DNA of 64,000 nt from Betaproteobacteria bacterium (GCA_029884335.1 JAOUIA010000001.1:1-64000); one strand, 5' to 3'. Shown: positions 45,235 through 54,970, numbered from the stretch's first letter. Numbers and translations: made by a program. The notes: generated by a model from the letters alone, not told the origin.

Positions 45235-46572
45235 CTACTTGATGCCGAGCCGCTCCATGCGATAGCGCATCGCGCGAAACGTGATGCCGAGCAGCTTCGC
45301 CGCCGCGGTGCGGTTGTAGCGCGTCTTCTCCAGCGCCTCGTTGATCGCCGCGCGCTCGACGCGGTCGAGGTAGTCCTGCAGCGGCCACTTCTCGCCCGGC
45401 GGCATCGCGGCGTCGGTCTCGTCGGCCACCGGCGTCAGGTGCAGGTCCTCGGCGGCGATCTGCTGCGGATCGGCGGCGAGCGACAAACCGCGCTCGAGGA
45501 TGTTCTCGAGCTCCCGCACGTTGCCGGGGAACGGATACTTCTCCAGCGCGACGACGGCGTCGGGCATCAGCCGCGCGGGCGTGCCGCGCGCGAGCTTGGC
45601 GAGGATCGCGTGCGCGATCTCGGGGATGTCCTCGCGCATCTCGCGGAGCGGCGGCATCGACAGCTCGATCACGTGCAGCCGGTAGAAGAGGTCCTGGCGG
45701 AACTCCCCCGACTCGACCAGCGCGGCGAGGTTCTTGTGGGTGGCGCTGATGAGGCGCACGTCGACCGGCTCCTCCTGCGGCGAGCCCACCTTGCGCACCT
45801 TCTTCTCCTGGATCGCGCGCAGGAGCTTCACCTGCATCGCCAGCGGCAGGTCGGCGACCTCGTCGAGGAACAGCGTGCCGCCGTTTGCGGCCTGGAAGAA
45901 GCCGTCGCGGTCGGCCTCGGCGCCGGTGAACGCGCCCTTGCGGTAGCCGAAGAACTCGCTCTCCATCAGGTTCTCGGGGATCGCGCCGCAGTTCACGGCC
46001 ACGAACGGCAGCTCCGCGCGCGGGCCGCCGCGGTGGATCATGCGCGCGGCCAGTTCCTTGCCGGAGCCCGACTCGCCGTTGATGTAGACCGGCGCCTGGC
46101 TCTTGGCGAGGCGCTCGATCATCGCGCGCACCTGCTCCATCGCCGGCGAGTTGCCGAGGAGCTGGTAGGAGGCCTGCGGCTGCACCTTGTCCGGGACCTT
46201 GAGCGCCTGCTTGACCAGCGCGCGCAGCTGCTCGAGCGCGACCGGCTTGGCGAGGTAGTCGAACGCGCCGGCCTTCAGCGCCGCGACCGCGTTCTCGGCG
46301 CTCCCGTAGGCGGTGATCACGGCCACCGGGACGTCGAGTCCCTTCTGGTTGATGTGCTCGACCACGCGCAGCCCCTCGCCGTCGGGCAGGCGCATGTCGG
46401 TGAGGCAGAGGTCGTACGCCTCGCGGTCGAGCAGGCGGATCGCCTCGCCCACCGACTCGGCGCGCGTGGTGTCGAGCCCCATGCGCGAGAGCGTGAGCTC
46501 GAGGAGTTCGAGGAGGTCCGGCTCGTCGTCGATGACGAGGACCTTCGGCTGGCCACGGGATTTGCGGATCAT
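45235..46572 (-). CDS. pilR: Sigma-54-dependent response regulator PilR-like
   Basis: 445 aa NtrC-class activator. Receiver domain 9-125 with phosphoacceptor Asp in [10 protein letters not shown] (about 59). AAA+ domain with Walker A GESGSGKE (about 166-173), the sigma-54 contact GAFTGA (about 215-220) and [14 protein letters not shown]-terminal Fis-type HTH ([26 protein letters not shown]). Downstream of its sensor kinase; expected to activate type IV pilin transcription, though no pilA is in this window. Confidence 0.9.
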   Translation of the reverse strand: MIRKSRGQPKVLVIDDEPDLLELLELTLSRMGLDTTRAESVGEAIRLLDREAYDLCLTDMRLPDGEGLRVVEHINQKGLDVPVAVITAYGSAENAVAALKAGAFDYLAKPVALEQLRALVKQALKVPDKVQPQASYQLLGNSPAMEQVRAMIERLAKSQAPVYINGESGSGKELAARMIHRGGPRAELPFVAVNCGAIPENLMESEFFGYRKGAFTGAEADRDGFFQAANGGTLFLDEVADLPLAMQVKLLRAIQEKKVRKVGSPQEEPVDVRLISATHKNLAALVESGEFRQDLFYRLHVIELSMPPLREMREDIPEIAHAILAKLARGTPARLMPDAVVALEKYPFPGNVRELENILERGLSLAADPQQIAAEDLHLTPVADETDAAMPPGEKWPLQDYLDRVERAAINEALEKTRYNRTAAAKLLGITFRAMRYRMERLGIK

Positions 46573-46594
46573 CGGTCTTCCAGGTTGCTGGCGT

Positions 46595-48241
46595 TCAGGT
46601 GGCGGCGGGCTCCACGGCGGCCGCGGCGCGCCGCAGCGTCATGCGGAAGTGCGCGCCGGGCGTGCGCGGGATCAGCTCGAGCGTGGCGCCGTTGGCGTCG
46701 GCGAGCTCGCGGGCGATGTACAGGCCGAGCCCGGTGCCGCCGGGGCGCGTGGTGAAGAACGGCTCGAAGATCTGGCCGCGCAGCTCGGCGGGGATGCCGG
46801 GGCCGTCGTCGGAGAGCTCCAGGATGACGGCGTCGCCCATGTAGCCCGCGCGCGCGGTGATGCGCACGCTGCCTTCCTTCTTCTGGCAATGCTGCCACGC
46901 GTTGCGCACCAGGTTCCACAGGATCTGGTTCAGGTGGCCGCGGTCGAACAGCACGGCCAGGTCGGGCGGCAGGTTGAGCTCCACGGCGCCCGGCGGCATG
47001 TTCTCGCCGTGCACGATCTCCTCGACCAGGCTGCGCACGAAGTCGGTGAGCGGCACCACCTCGGACTGCTGGCGGTCGCGGCGGTTGAGCTGCAGCACCT
47101 CGCCGACGATGCGGTCGATGCGGCGCGTGTTGTTGCGGATCATCGTGAGCAGCCGCTGGCCCTCGGGCGCGACCGCGCCGTCCTCCTCGAGCAGCTGCGC
47201 CGCCTGGTTGATCGCCGAGAGCGGGTTGCGCACCTCGTGGGCGATCGACGCCGTCAGCCGGCCCATCGCGGCGAGCTTCATCTGCTGCGCCTCGGACTGC
47301 GCGCGGCCGAGGTCCTCGAGATAGATCAGCGTGCCGCCGTTGAGCCCCGAGCCGATGCGCACGAGTCGCACGCGCAGCAGGCGCTGGGTCGCGTCGACCT
47401 TGAACGGCGGGAACGGCTCGGTCATGTCCTCCTGCCAGCGCCGCCAGTAGTCGTGCAGCACCGAGCTGAACTCGGAGAGCCGCATGCCGCCGCGCATGCG
47501 CCCGAAGCCGCCGAGCAGCCGCGTCACCTGCGCGTTGTGCCCGCGCACGACGCCGTTGAGGTCGACGACCAGCACGCCGTCCTGCATGTCCTGGATGATC
47601 AGCCGGTTGACCTGCTCCAGGTTGGCGACGTCGATGCCGCGCTGCGCGGCGAGGTCCTCGGAGGCCTTCGTGTAGCGGCCCAGAGCCACGGCCACCGCGA
47701 CCATGGCGAAGTAGCCGATGCACACGAGCGCGGTCTGCAGCAGCGGCGTGTAGGCGATGCGCCCCTCGGCGAAGCGGAAGATGTCGAGCCCGAGCAGCAC
47801 CACCGTCGCGAGCGCGGCGTGGAAGAACGCGGTCCGCGTGCGCAGCAGCCATCCGCTCGCCGCGAGCTGCGGGAACAGCAGGATCGGCAGCGGGGCGACC
47901 GACGAGCCGCCGGCGACGACGATCATCGCGAGCATCAGGATGTCGGCCGCCAGGAGGACGAGCGCGAGGATCGGCAGCGCGATCGGCAGGCGCGGCTGCT
48001 GCTGGAACCACCAGAAGGCGCCCAGCGCGAAGAGGAAGTAGAGCCCGGCCGCGGTGACGAACGCATTGGGCGCGGCGACCGAGAGCGCCTGCAGGTCGGC
48101 GAGCAGCGCGATGCCGAGCAGGACCGCGCCGCACACCGCGCGATACAGCGCGACGATCCACAGGATGCGCCGGTTGGAGTCGGCGATCGCTGCCGACAGG
48201 GGCGGCGACGCGAACGGCGGCGTGGCGGGCGCGGGCTGCAC
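46595..48241 (-). CDS. pilS: Sensor histidine kinase PilS-like
   Basis: 548 aa. Six hydrophobic segments in residues about 25-195, then a PAS-like region (QDMQDGVLVVDLNGVVRGHN), H-box SIAHEVRNPLSAINQAAQL (about 338-356) and the catalytic ATPase boxes NLVRNAWQH, DDGPGIP and GGTGLGLYIARELA. Architecture and pairing with the NtrC-class regulator 22 nt downstream fit PilS. Confidence 0.9.
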   Translation of the reverse strand: MQPAPATPPFASPPLSAAIADSNRRILWIVALYRAVCGAVLLGIALLADLQALSVAAPNAFVTAAGLYFLFALGAFWWFQQQPRLPIALPILALVLLAADILMLAMIVVAGGSSVAPLPILLFPQLAASGWLLRTRTAFFHAALATVVLLGLDIFRFAEGRIAYTPLLQTALVCIGYFAMVAVAVALGRYTKASEDLAAQRGIDVANLEQVNRLIIQDMQDGVLVVDLNGVVRGHNAQVTRLLGGFGRMRGGMRLSEFSSVLHDYWRRWQEDMTEPFPPFKVDATQRLLRVRLVRIGSGLNGGTLIYLEDLGRAQSEAQQMKLAAMGRLTASIAHEVRNPLSAINQAAQLLEEDGAVAPEGQRLLTMIRNNTRRIDRIVGEVLQLNRRDRQQSEVVPLTDFVRSLVEEIVHGENMPPGAVELNLPPDLAVLFDRGHLNQILWNLVRNAWQHCQKKEGSVRITARAGYMGDAVILELSDDGPGIPAELRGQIFEPFFTTRPGGTGLGLYIARELADANGATLELIPRTPGAHFRMTLRRAAAAVEPAAT

Positions 48242-48275
48242 AGGAGTGGTCTTATGACGGGTCGCGGCCGTTTCG

Positions 48276-48530
48276 TCAACGCCGGCGCGCGCAGGCGGGG
48301 TCGCCGCACCGATAGCCGTCGGGGCCGGGCTTCGCCTCGGACTTCGGCAGGTAGGTGCCGCAGTCCACGCACCGCACAGTCGGCTCGGCTTCGAGTTCCT
48401 TGCGGCTGGCCTTCGTTTCGCGACCGCCGCCGGCGGCGTTGCGCCGCGCCTTGGCGGCGGCGATGCCCGCCAGGCGAGCCGCGAGCAGGATGACGAAGAA
48501 GACGACGATCCAGAAGACGATCTTGCCCAT
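48276..48530 (-). CDS. PP0621-family small membrane protein
   Basis: 84 aa. One N-terminal membrane helix (about 4-24), a basic linker, then a Cys-rich knuckle VRCVDCGTYLPKSEA ending with CGDPAC, likely binding zinc. This is the PP0621 pattern, often found next to pilS. Function unknown. Confidence 0.85.
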   Translation of the reverse strand: MGKIVFWIVVFFVILLAARLAGIAAAKARRNAAGGGRETKASRKELEAEPTVRCVDCGTYLPKSEAKPGPDGYRCGDPACARRR

Positions 48531-49946
48531 TCAGAGGACCTTGCCGGGGTTCATGAGGCCTTGCGGGTCGAGCGCGTCCTTGACGCGGCGCATGAGCTCG
48601 AGCTCCAGCGCGCTCTTGTAGCGCGCCAGCTCGTCGCGCTTCAGCTGCCCTATGCCGTGCTCGGCGCTTATGCTGCCGCCGTGGGCGGCGACGAGGTCGT
48701 GGACGATGCGGTTGGCGGCGGGCGCGTTCGCCATGAAGGCCGTCGCGTCCTCGCGCTCGGGGGCGGAGAGGTTGTAGTGGAGGTTGCCGTCGCCCAGGTG
48801 GCCGAAGGTCACGAAGCGCACGCCGGGCAACGCCGCGCGCAGCGAATGCGCGGCCTCGTCGAGGAAGCGCGGGATCGCGGACACCGGCAGCGAGATGTCG
48901 TGCTTGACGTTCGGCCCCTCGCGGCGCTGGCCCTCCGAGATGTTCTCGCGCAGCGCCCACAGCGCGGCTGCCTGCGCCTGCGACTGCGCGATCGTCGCGT
49001 CCGCGACGAGCCCGCGCTCGGCGGCGGCGCCCAGCGCGGCTTCCAGGTCGGCGGCCGTCGGCGCATCCTGCGCCCCGTCGTCGGCCTGCACGAGCACGTA
49101 CCACGCGTGGCCGGGCAGCGGGTCGGGCAGCGCCGGGTGGTGCTTGCGGCACAGCGCCAGCGGCAGCGCGCCGATCAGCTCGAAGCCGGTGAGGCGGTCG
49201 GCGAGCCGCCCGCGCAGCCCGCCGAGCAGCGCGACGGCCGCTGCCGGGTCGGGGACCGCGACGAACGCGGTTGCCTGCGAGCGTGGCGCGGGAAACAGCT
49301 TGAGCACCGCCGCGGTGACGATACCGAGCGTGCCTTCGGCACCGACGAACAGCTGCTTGAGGTCGTAGCCGGTGTTGTCCTTGCGCAGGCCGCGCAGGCC
49401 GTCCCACACGCGGCCGTCGGCGAGGACCACCTCGAGCCCCAGCACCAGCTCGCGCGCGTTGCCGTAGCGGAGCACGGCCGTGCCTCCCGCATTGGTCGAG
49501 AGCACGCCGCCGACGGTCGCGCTGCCCTCGGAGGCCAGCGACAGCGGGAACAGCATGTCCTGCGCGCGCGCCGCATCCTGCGCGGCGGCGAGCGTGACGC
49601 CGGCCTCGACGGTGAGCGTCGCATTCGCCGAGTCGATCGCGCGCACGCGGTGCATGCGCCCGAGCGACAGCAGCAACGCGTTGCCCGAGGTATCGGGAGT
49701 CGCGGCTCCGCACATGCTGGTGTTGCCGCCCTGCGGGACGATCGGCACGCCGTGCTCGCGGCAGGCCGCGACGACCGCGGCGACTTCGGCGGTCGAGCCC
49801 GGACGCACGAGCGCCAGGGCGCGGCCGGTGTAGCGGCCGCGCCAGTCGGTGAGCCAGGGTGCGAGGTCGGCCGGCGCGGTCAGCACGTGCGACGGGCCGA
49901 CGGCGGCGGCCAGACGCGCGAGCAAGGTTGCGCCGGGTTCCGCCAT
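48531..49946 (-). CDS. FAD-binding oxidoreductase, GlcD/D-2-hydroxyacid dehydrogenase family
   Basis: 471 aa. FAD-binding (PP-loop) motif VPIVPQGGNTSMCGAA (about 69-84), ASEGSATVGGVLSTNAGG (about 137-154), and the C-terminal FGHLGDGNLHYN metal-binding His pair plus ISAEHGIGQLKR. Oxidises D-lactate, glycolate or D-2-hydroxyglutarate-like acids. Ends one base before the PP0621 start. No glcE/glcF partners adjacent, favouring a single-subunit enzyme. Confidence 0.9.
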   Translation of the reverse strand: MAEPGATLLARLAAAVGPSHVLTAPADLAPWLTDWRGRYTGRALALVRPGSTAEVAAVVAACREHGVPIVPQGGNTSMCGAATPDTSGNALLLSLGRMHRVRAIDSANATLTVEAGVTLAAAQDAARAQDMLFPLSLASEGSATVGGVLSTNAGGTAVLRYGNARELVLGLEVVLADGRVWDGLRGLRKDNTGYDLKQLFVGAEGTLGIVTAAVLKLFPAPRSQATAFVAVPDPAAAVALLGGLRGRLADRLTGFELIGALPLALCRKHHPALPDPLPGHAWYVLVQADDGAQDAPTAADLEAALGAAAERGLVADATIAQSQAQAAALWALRENISEGQRREGPNVKHDISLPVSAIPRFLDEAAHSLRAALPGVRFVTFGHLGDGNLHYNLSAPEREDATAFMANAPAANRIVHDLVAAHGGSISAEHGIGQLKRDELARYKSALELELMRRVKDALDPQGLMNPGKVL

Positions 49947-49991
49947 AGGGGAATATTAGCCGATTCCGACAACGCATCAGGGAGAGCGACG

Positions 49992-50390
49992 ATGGCAGGG
50001 CAGGACTCGGGAGGGGGCGGGCCGTCGCTGCCGTTCTCGCCGCAGGACGCGGCGCAGTTCATGATGCGCATGTGGAACCCGCTCGGGCTGGCCGTGCCGG
50101 GCTTCGGGGCGCCGGCAGCGGGTGCACCCGCGGCGGGTGTGCAGTTCCCCAATCCGGCCGCGCTCTTCGCGGCGCTGGATCCCGTGGAGATCGAGCGCAA
50201 GCTCGCCGAGCTGCGCGTGATCGAAGGCTGGCTGGCGATGAGCCTCGACATGATGCGCATGAGCATCAAGACGCTCGAGCTGCAGAAGGCCTCCGTCGAG
50301 GCGTTCGCGGCCGCACAGCGGCCGCGGCAGGACACCGGGGCGCCGGAGCAGGGCAGCGGCGCCCGTTCGCGGACAAGGAAGAAAGGCTGA
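49992..50390 (+). CDS. PhaM-like polyhydroxyalkanoate granule regulatory protein
   Basis: 132 aa. The stretch MRMWNPLGLAVPG and then PVEIERKLAELRVIEGWLAMSLDMMRMSIKTLELQKASVEAF (about 61-102) match the PhaM family helix; the C terminus is Arg/Lys-rich (SRTRKKG), as expected for DNA contact. PhaM links PHB granules to the nucleoid and activates PHB synthase. No pha genes are nearby, so the call rests on the motif alone. Divergent from the FAD oxidase gene. Confidence 0.75.
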   Translation: MAGQDSGGGGPSLPFSPQDAAQFMMRMWNPLGLAVPGFGAPAAGAPAAGVQFPNPAALFAALDPVEIERKLAELRVIEGWLAMSLDMMRMSIKTLELQKASVEAFAAAQRPRQDTGAPEQGSGARSRTRKKG

Positions 50391-50394
50391 CACG

Positions 50395-51051
50395 ATGGCG
50401 ATCGTCCTCTATTACGGGTCGGGCTCCCCCTACGCCTGGAAGGTGCAGCTGGCACTCGAGCACAAGGCGCTGCCCTACGAGCGCCGCGTGCTGTCGTTCT
50501 CCGCCGGCGACACGCGCAAGCCGGAGTTCGTCGCGCTCAATCCGCGCCACCGCGTGCCGACGATCGACGACGACGGCTTCGTGCTCTACGAGTCGAACGC
50601 CATCGTCGAGTACCTCGACGAGCAGTACCCCGGGCGCGGCGCACCGCTGTTTCCGGGTGATGCGCGCTCGCGGGCGCTGGTGCGCAGGCTCGTGTGCGAG
50701 GTGGACAGCTACTTCTCGCCGGCGCTCGACCAGGTCACCGACGAGCTGTTCGGAAAGAAGCCCGAGGAGCGCGATTCCGCGGTGATCGCCAAGGGCCGCG
50801 CGGCGGTCGTCGACGAGATCGCGATGTTCACGCGCTCGCTGCGCGGGCCGTTCCTCGCCGGGCCGCTCTCCGCGGCCGATTTCGCGCTCTACCCGCTGGT
50901 CGCGTTCGTCTTTCGCGCGCAGGAGGTCCGCATGCCGGAGCTCGACGCCGACGGCATGCTGACGCCGGAGCTGCGCGCCTGGAAGGCCCGCGTCGAATCG
51001 CTGCCCTATCTCGCTTCCACGATCCCGCCGCACTGGCAGAAGAAGGGCTGA
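50395..51051 (+). CDS. Glutathione S-transferase family protein
   Basis: 218 aa, thioredoxin-like N-terminal domain (LYYGSGSPYAWKVQLALEHKALPYERR, HRVPTIDDDGFVLYESNAIVEYLDEQYPG) and helical C-terminal domain. The Ser in GSGSPYAWK is the probable glutathione-activating residue. Four nt after the PhaM-like gene. Confidence 0.9.
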   Translation: MAIVLYYGSGSPYAWKVQLALEHKALPYERRVLSFSAGDTRKPEFVALNPRHRVPTIDDDGFVLYESNAIVEYLDEQYPGRGAPLFPGDARSRALVRRLVCEVDSYFSPALDQVTDELFGKKPEERDSAVIAKGRAAVVDEIAMFTRSLRGPFLAGPLSAADFALYPLVAFVFRAQEVRMPELDADGMLTPELRAWKARVESLPYLASTIPPHWQKKG

Positions 51052-51053
51052 CC

Positions 51054-51683
51054 ATGAAGCTCACCACCACCGCATTCGCCGACATGGCGCCGATCCCGCC
51101 CCGGTACGCGTTCGGTCGCATGGATCCCAAGGCGCACGTCGCGCTCTCGGACAACCGTAATCCCGGCTTCCGCTGGAGCGACGCGCCTGCCGGGACGAAG
51201 TCGTTCGCGCTCGTCTGCCACGACCCGGACGTGCCCTCGCGCGGCGACGACGTGAACCAGGAAGGCCGCGTCGTGCCGCGGAGCCTGCCCCGCGTCGACT
51301 TCTTCCACTGGGTGCTGGTCGACCTGCCGCCCTCGCAGAGCGAGATCGCCGAGGGCGCGCACTCGAATGGCGTGACCGCGCGCGGCAAGCCGGGGCCGGG
51401 TGCGCCCGGCGGCGGCCGTCACGGCATCAACGACTACACGGGGTGGTTCGCCGGCGACAAGGACATGGGCGGCGACTATCACGGCTACGACGGGCCGTGC
51501 CCGCCCTGGAACGACGAGATCGTCCACCGCTACGTCTTCACGCTGTACGCGCTCGACGTCGCCAGGCTGGAACTGCCGGCGCGCTTCACCGGCGCGGACG
51601 CGCGCAACGCGATGAAGGGCCACGTCCTCGCCGAGGCGAAGGTCACGGGGCGCTACGCGCTGAACCCCGCCGTGCCCCTGTAG
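51054..51683 (+). CDS. PEBP / YbhB-YbcL family protein
   Basis: 209 aa. DAPAGTKSFALVCHDPDVPSRGDD (about 44-67) and HWVLVDLPPSQSEIAEG (about 84-100) with HRYVFTLYALD near the C terminus form the phosphatidylethanolamine-binding-protein fold. ATG is 2 nt after the GST stop. Cytosolic; function unknown in bacteria. Confidence 0.9.
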   Translation: MKLTTTAFADMAPIPPRYAFGRMDPKAHVALSDNRNPGFRWSDAPAGTKSFALVCHDPDVPSRGDDVNQEGRVVPRSLPRVDFFHWVLVDLPPSQSEIAEGAHSNGVTARGKPGPGAPGGGRHGINDYTGWFAGDKDMGGDYHGYDGPCPPWNDEIVHRYVFTLYALDVARLELPARFTGADARNAMKGHVLAEAKVTGRYALNPAVPL

Positions 51684-51701
51684 CGGGGTGTCCCCGGGAA
51701 C

Positions 51702-51757
51702 GAAAGTGAGGGTCAGAGTCGCATTTCGCCCGGAAATGCGGCTCTGACCCTCATTTC
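51702..51757. repeat. Compact palindrome of the GGGTCAGACTCGACTTT family
   Basis: Arms at 51702-51726 and 51734-51757 pair almost perfectly around a short loop, between the convergent PEBP and M61 peptidase genes. Could serve as a bidirectional terminator-like hairpin. Confidence 0.85.
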
Positions 51758-51767
51758 TTGCAGGGCC

Positions 51768-53600
51768 CTACGTACCCAGCCACGCCCGGCGGCGGGCGAC
51801 GGCCTCCGCCGGTACGGCGTCGTCGAGCGCGAGCCAGCAGGTGTCCTCCGGCGCGGCGTCGAGCGTCACTGCGAAGGTCATCAGCTCGTCGCGGCGAAAC
51901 GCCGTCAGCGCGATCGTGTCGCCGGGCGCGCGTCGCGCGACCGCCGCGTCGAGCGTCTCCGCGTTCACCCTGAGCCCGTCGGCCGCGATGATCGTGTCGC
52001 CGCCCGAGATGCCCGCGCGCTGCGCAGGGCCGCCGGCGAACGCGAACTGCACGCGCGCCTCGCTGCCGGCGGCGAGCTTGAGGCCCAGCGTCGCGGCGGG
52101 TCGCATCGATGCGCTCTTGCCCGGCGGCGTGCCCCCGCGGTCGCGCGGTCCCGTCGCGGCGCGCGTTCGCAAGGCGATGCCGCACTCGGCGAGCAGTCCG
52201 GCGAGCGGCAGGTCGTCCGTGCCGTCGACGTGGCGCGCGAAGAACTCCGCGAGGTCGCGGCCGGCCAGCTCGCTCGCCAGCGCCGGGATGCCGTCCTCCG
52301 GCACGCCGGCGCCGCGCGCGCCGTAGCGCTGCCACAGCGCGCGCATCAGCTCGTCGAGGCTCGATCCGGCGCGCCGCAGCGTGAGGTCGAGCGCCATGCC
52401 GACGAGCGCGCCCTTCGCGTAATAGCTGATCACCGCGTTGGGCGTGTTCTCGTCGGGGCGGTAGTACTTGATCCACGCGTCGAAGCTCGACTCGGCCACG
52501 CTCTGGAGGCGCCTTCCGGGCGTGCGCAGCACAGCGGTGATCGTGCGGCCGGCGAGCTCGAGCCAGCTTGCGGCGTCGACGACGCCGCTGCGCACGAGCG
52601 CGAGGTCGTCGTAGTAGCTGGTGAAGCCCTCGAACGCCCACAGCTGGCGCGTGTACCCCTCGCGCGCGAGGTCGTAGGGGACGAACGCGGCGGGCTTGAT
52701 GCGCTTGACGTTCCAGCTGTGGAAGTACTCGTGGCTGCAGAGACCCAGGAAGTTGCGGTAGTCGTCGTCGATCTCCGCCTGCCCCGCGCGCGGCAGCCCG
52801 TTGCGCGACGTGACGAGTGCCGTGCTGGCGCGGTGCTCGAGCCCGCCGTAGCCGTCGCCGACGGCGGCGACGAGGAACAGGTAGCGGTCGAATGGTGCGC
52901 GGCTGCCGGGCGCGCCGCCGAAGAGATCGCACTGCCACTGGCAGATGCGCGCGAGGTCGGCGGCGAGTCGCGGCAGGTCCGCTTCGTGACGCCCGCTGAT
53001 CACGACGTCGTGCGCAGCGCCGCCTGCCTCGAACTCGACGTGCGCGAAGTCGGCGATCTCCACGGGGTGGTCGACCAGCTCGTCGTAGTCGGCCGCGCGG
53101 TAGCTCCCGTAGCCCCAGGCGGGCGCGCCGTCGCGCGGCAGCGTGGTCGCCACGCGCCAGCTGCCCGTCGCCGGCGAGGGCGCGATCTCGACCGCGCACG
53201 GCGCGTGCTCGCGCCCGACGGGGCAGAGGAACACGCTGGAGCCGTTGAAGAACGCGCGCGCCGCGTCGAGGTAGGCGGTGCGCACCGACAGGTCGTAGGC
53301 ATAGACGTGCGCGGTGACGGTCAGCGCTCCGGCGCAGGGCTCGGCCCGCCAGGTGTCCTTGGCCTCCTTGACGATGCGCACCGGCGCGCCTTCGCAGTGC
53401 GCGCGCACGTCGACGAAGTGGCGGGCGAACTCGCGGATCAGGTAGCTGCCGGGGATCCACGCTGGCAGGCGCAGGCACTGGCCCCGCGGGTCGGGCTGCT
53501 CGACGACGCAGTCGACCTCGAAGAGGTGCGCCGCGGGGTCGCGGGGAACGATGCGGTAGCGGGTCGGCGGGAGCGACGGCACGGGAGTCGGGCGATGCAT
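51768..53600 (-). CDS. M61-family glycyl aminopeptidase-like metalloprotease with PDZ domain
   Basis: 610 aa. The N-terminal beta-rich domain (LRLPAWIPGSYLIREFARH about 43-61) is followed by the zinc motif HEYFH (290-294) in LCSHEYFHSWNVKRIKP. GGLEHRAST and the W-A-F-E-G-F-T-SYYDDL segment follow. A PDZ domain (about 510-590: ARVQFAFAGGPAQRAGISGGDTII) is C-terminal. No signal peptide is evident. Family members cleave N-terminal Gly/Ala. Confidence 0.92.
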   Translation of the reverse strand: MHRPTPVPSLPPTRYRIVPRDPAAHLFEVDCVVEQPDPRGQCLRLPAWIPGSYLIREFARHFVDVRAHCEGAPVRIVKEAKDTWRAEPCAGALTVTAHVYAYDLSVRTAYLDAARAFFNGSSVFLCPVGREHAPCAVEIAPSPATGSWRVATTLPRDGAPAWGYGSYRAADYDELVDHPVEIADFAHVEFEAGGAAHDVVISGRHEADLPRLAADLARICQWQCDLFGGAPGSRAPFDRYLFLVAAVGDGYGGLEHRASTALVTSRNGLPRAGQAEIDDDYRNFLGLCSHEYFHSWNVKRIKPAAFVPYDLAREGYTRQLWAFEGFTSYYDDLALVRSGVVDAASWLELAGRTITAVLRTPGRRLQSVAESSFDAWIKYYRPDENTPNAVISYYAKGALVGMALDLTLRRAGSSLDELMRALWQRYGARGAGVPEDGIPALASELAGRDLAEFFARHVDGTDDLPLAGLLAECGIALRTRAATGPRDRGGTPPGKSASMRPAATLGLKLAAGSEARVQFAFAGGPAQRAGISGGDTIIAADGLRVNAETLDAAVARRAPGDTIALTAFRRDELMTFAVTLDAAPEDTCWLALDDAVPAEAVARRRAWLGT

Positions 53601-53643
53601 CGGGTCCGTCGCTGCGGCGCGCGGGCGAAGCGACGCAGCGAGG

Positions 53644-53719
53644 TGGTACCCCCGGCCGGAGTTGAACCGGCGGCCTACCGCTTAGGAGGCGGTCGCTCTA
53701 TCCACTGAGCTACGGGGGC
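53644..53719 (-). tRNA. tRNA-Arg (anticodon CCT)
   Basis: 76 nt including the encoded CCA. Acceptor GCCCCCG pairs with CGGGGGT; D-arm GCTCAGTGGATAGAGC; anticodon stem ACCGC/GCGGT around loop CTCCTAA, giving CCT for AGG codons; T-arm GCCGG/CCGGC around TTCAACT. All stems are intact. Confidence 0.95.
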
Positions 53720-53730
53720 GCGGATGGCGA

Positions 53731-54306
53731 TTATAGTCGTCCGCCGCCGAGCGCTCGCCAGCGCGGGCAGGTCGCCAGGTGGTCGTTGACCAGGCCGGTG
53801 GCCTGCATGAACGCGTAGACGATCGTCGGTCCGACGAAGCGGAAGCCCCGCTTGCGCAGGTCCCGCGACAGCGCCTCGGCCTGCGGCGTCACCGCGGGCA
53901 CTTCGGCGAGCGTGCGCCACGCGTTCTGCCGCGGACTGCCGTCGACGAAGCTCCAGGCGTACGCGGCGAAACTGCCGAACTCGCGCTGCACGGCGAGAAA
54001 CGCGCGCGCGTTGCCGATCGCCGCGGCGATCTTGGCGCGGTTGCGCACGATGCCCGCGTCCGCCACGAGCCGCGCCTCGTCGCGCGCGGTGAACCGCGCG
54101 ACGCGCTCCGGCTCGAACGCGGCGAACGCGCGGCGGTAGCCTTCGCGCTTGGCGAGGATGGTCGACCACGCGAGCCCCGCCTGCGCGCCTTCGAGCAGCA
54201 GGAACTCGAAGAGCACGCGGTCGTCGCGTACGGGCACCCCCCACTCGTCGTCGTGATAGGCGCGATAGGCGTCGCTGCCTTCCGCCCACGGGCAGCGCCG
54301 GGACAT
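53731..54306 (-). CDS. tag: DNA-3-methyladenine glycosylase I
   Basis: 191 aa. Start MSRRCPWAEGSDAYRAYHDDEWGVP matches Tag N termini; FEFLLLEGAQAGLAWSTILAKREGYRRAF and FVGPTIVYAFMQATGLVNDHLATCPRW complete the fold. The early Cys and His and the late NDHxxxC residues form the zinc snap. Base-excision repair of 3-methyladenine. Confidence 0.95.
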   Translation of the reverse strand: MSRRCPWAEGSDAYRAYHDDEWGVPVRDDRVLFEFLLLEGAQAGLAWSTILAKREGYRRAFAAFEPERVARFTARDEARLVADAGIVRNRAKIAAAIGNARAFLAVQREFGSFAAYAWSFVDGSPRQNAWRTLAEVPAVTPQAEALSRDLRKRGFRFVGPTIVYAFMQATGLVNDHLATCPRWRALGGGRL

Positions 54307-54374
54307 GGTCAGGCCCTCGCCGGCACGGTGCGTTGCGACGACATCGGCAGCAGGGCCTCGCCCTCGGGCGCGCG

Positions 54375-54863
54375 TCAGTTCGCCTGGAAGCGCACGCGCC
54401 GCACGCGCTTGTCGTACTCGGCTTCCGTGGCGATCGTGATCTCCTGGCCGCTGGCGGCGTAGACGCGGCCGCCGCCGGCGCGGCAGGCGTTGCGCTCGTA
54501 CTGGCAGGGCCCCATCTCGGGGTGCCTGCGGCACAGCGCGTGCACCTTCGGCGCGAACTCGATCACCGTCTGGCTGCGCCGGCCGTCACGGTCGGTCACG
54601 CAGACGTAGATCGCCTCCGGCGGCACGGCGACGGTCGTGGGCGGCGACACGGACGCGGGGGCGGCCGGAGCGCGCGAAGGCGCAGCCGAGGCGAGCGGCG
54701 GTACCGCCTGCGGGGAAGGGGGCTCGACTTGCCGGCGCGCGACCGGCGGTGCGGCATCCTGCGGCCCGGCGACCGGAGCGCTCTCGCGCGTTGCGCACCC
54801 GGCGGCCAGCAGCAAGGGCAGCAGCGGAAGAAGCCGGCGCGCGGCGTGGGGAACGGCGTTCAT
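54375..54863 (-). CDS. Hypothetical proline-rich lipoprotein
   Basis: 162 aa. Lipobox LLAAGC with Cys23; residues about 28-80 are Pro/Ala-rich and probably disordered; the C-terminal 75 residues hold four Cys (ICV..., ALCRRHPEMGPCQYERNACRAGG) likely forming disulfides. No family recognised. Confidence 0.7.
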   Translation of the reverse strand: MNAVPHAARRLLPLLPLLLAAGCATRESAPVAGPQDAAPPVARRQVEPPSPQAVPPLASAAPSRAPAAPASVSPPTTVAVPPEAIYVCVTDRDGRRSQTVIEFAPKVHALCRRHPEMGPCQYERNACRAGGGRVYAASGQEITIATEAEYDKRVRRVRFQAN

Positions 54864-54970
54864 GCGCAGCGCATTCTAGTGGACTGCAACGGCCAAATCG
54901 ATAGCGTCTGGCGGGCCCTTCGCCTGAAGCCGCTGTTACCATCCGGGCTCGACCCGAGCGGGGGCCCGCC

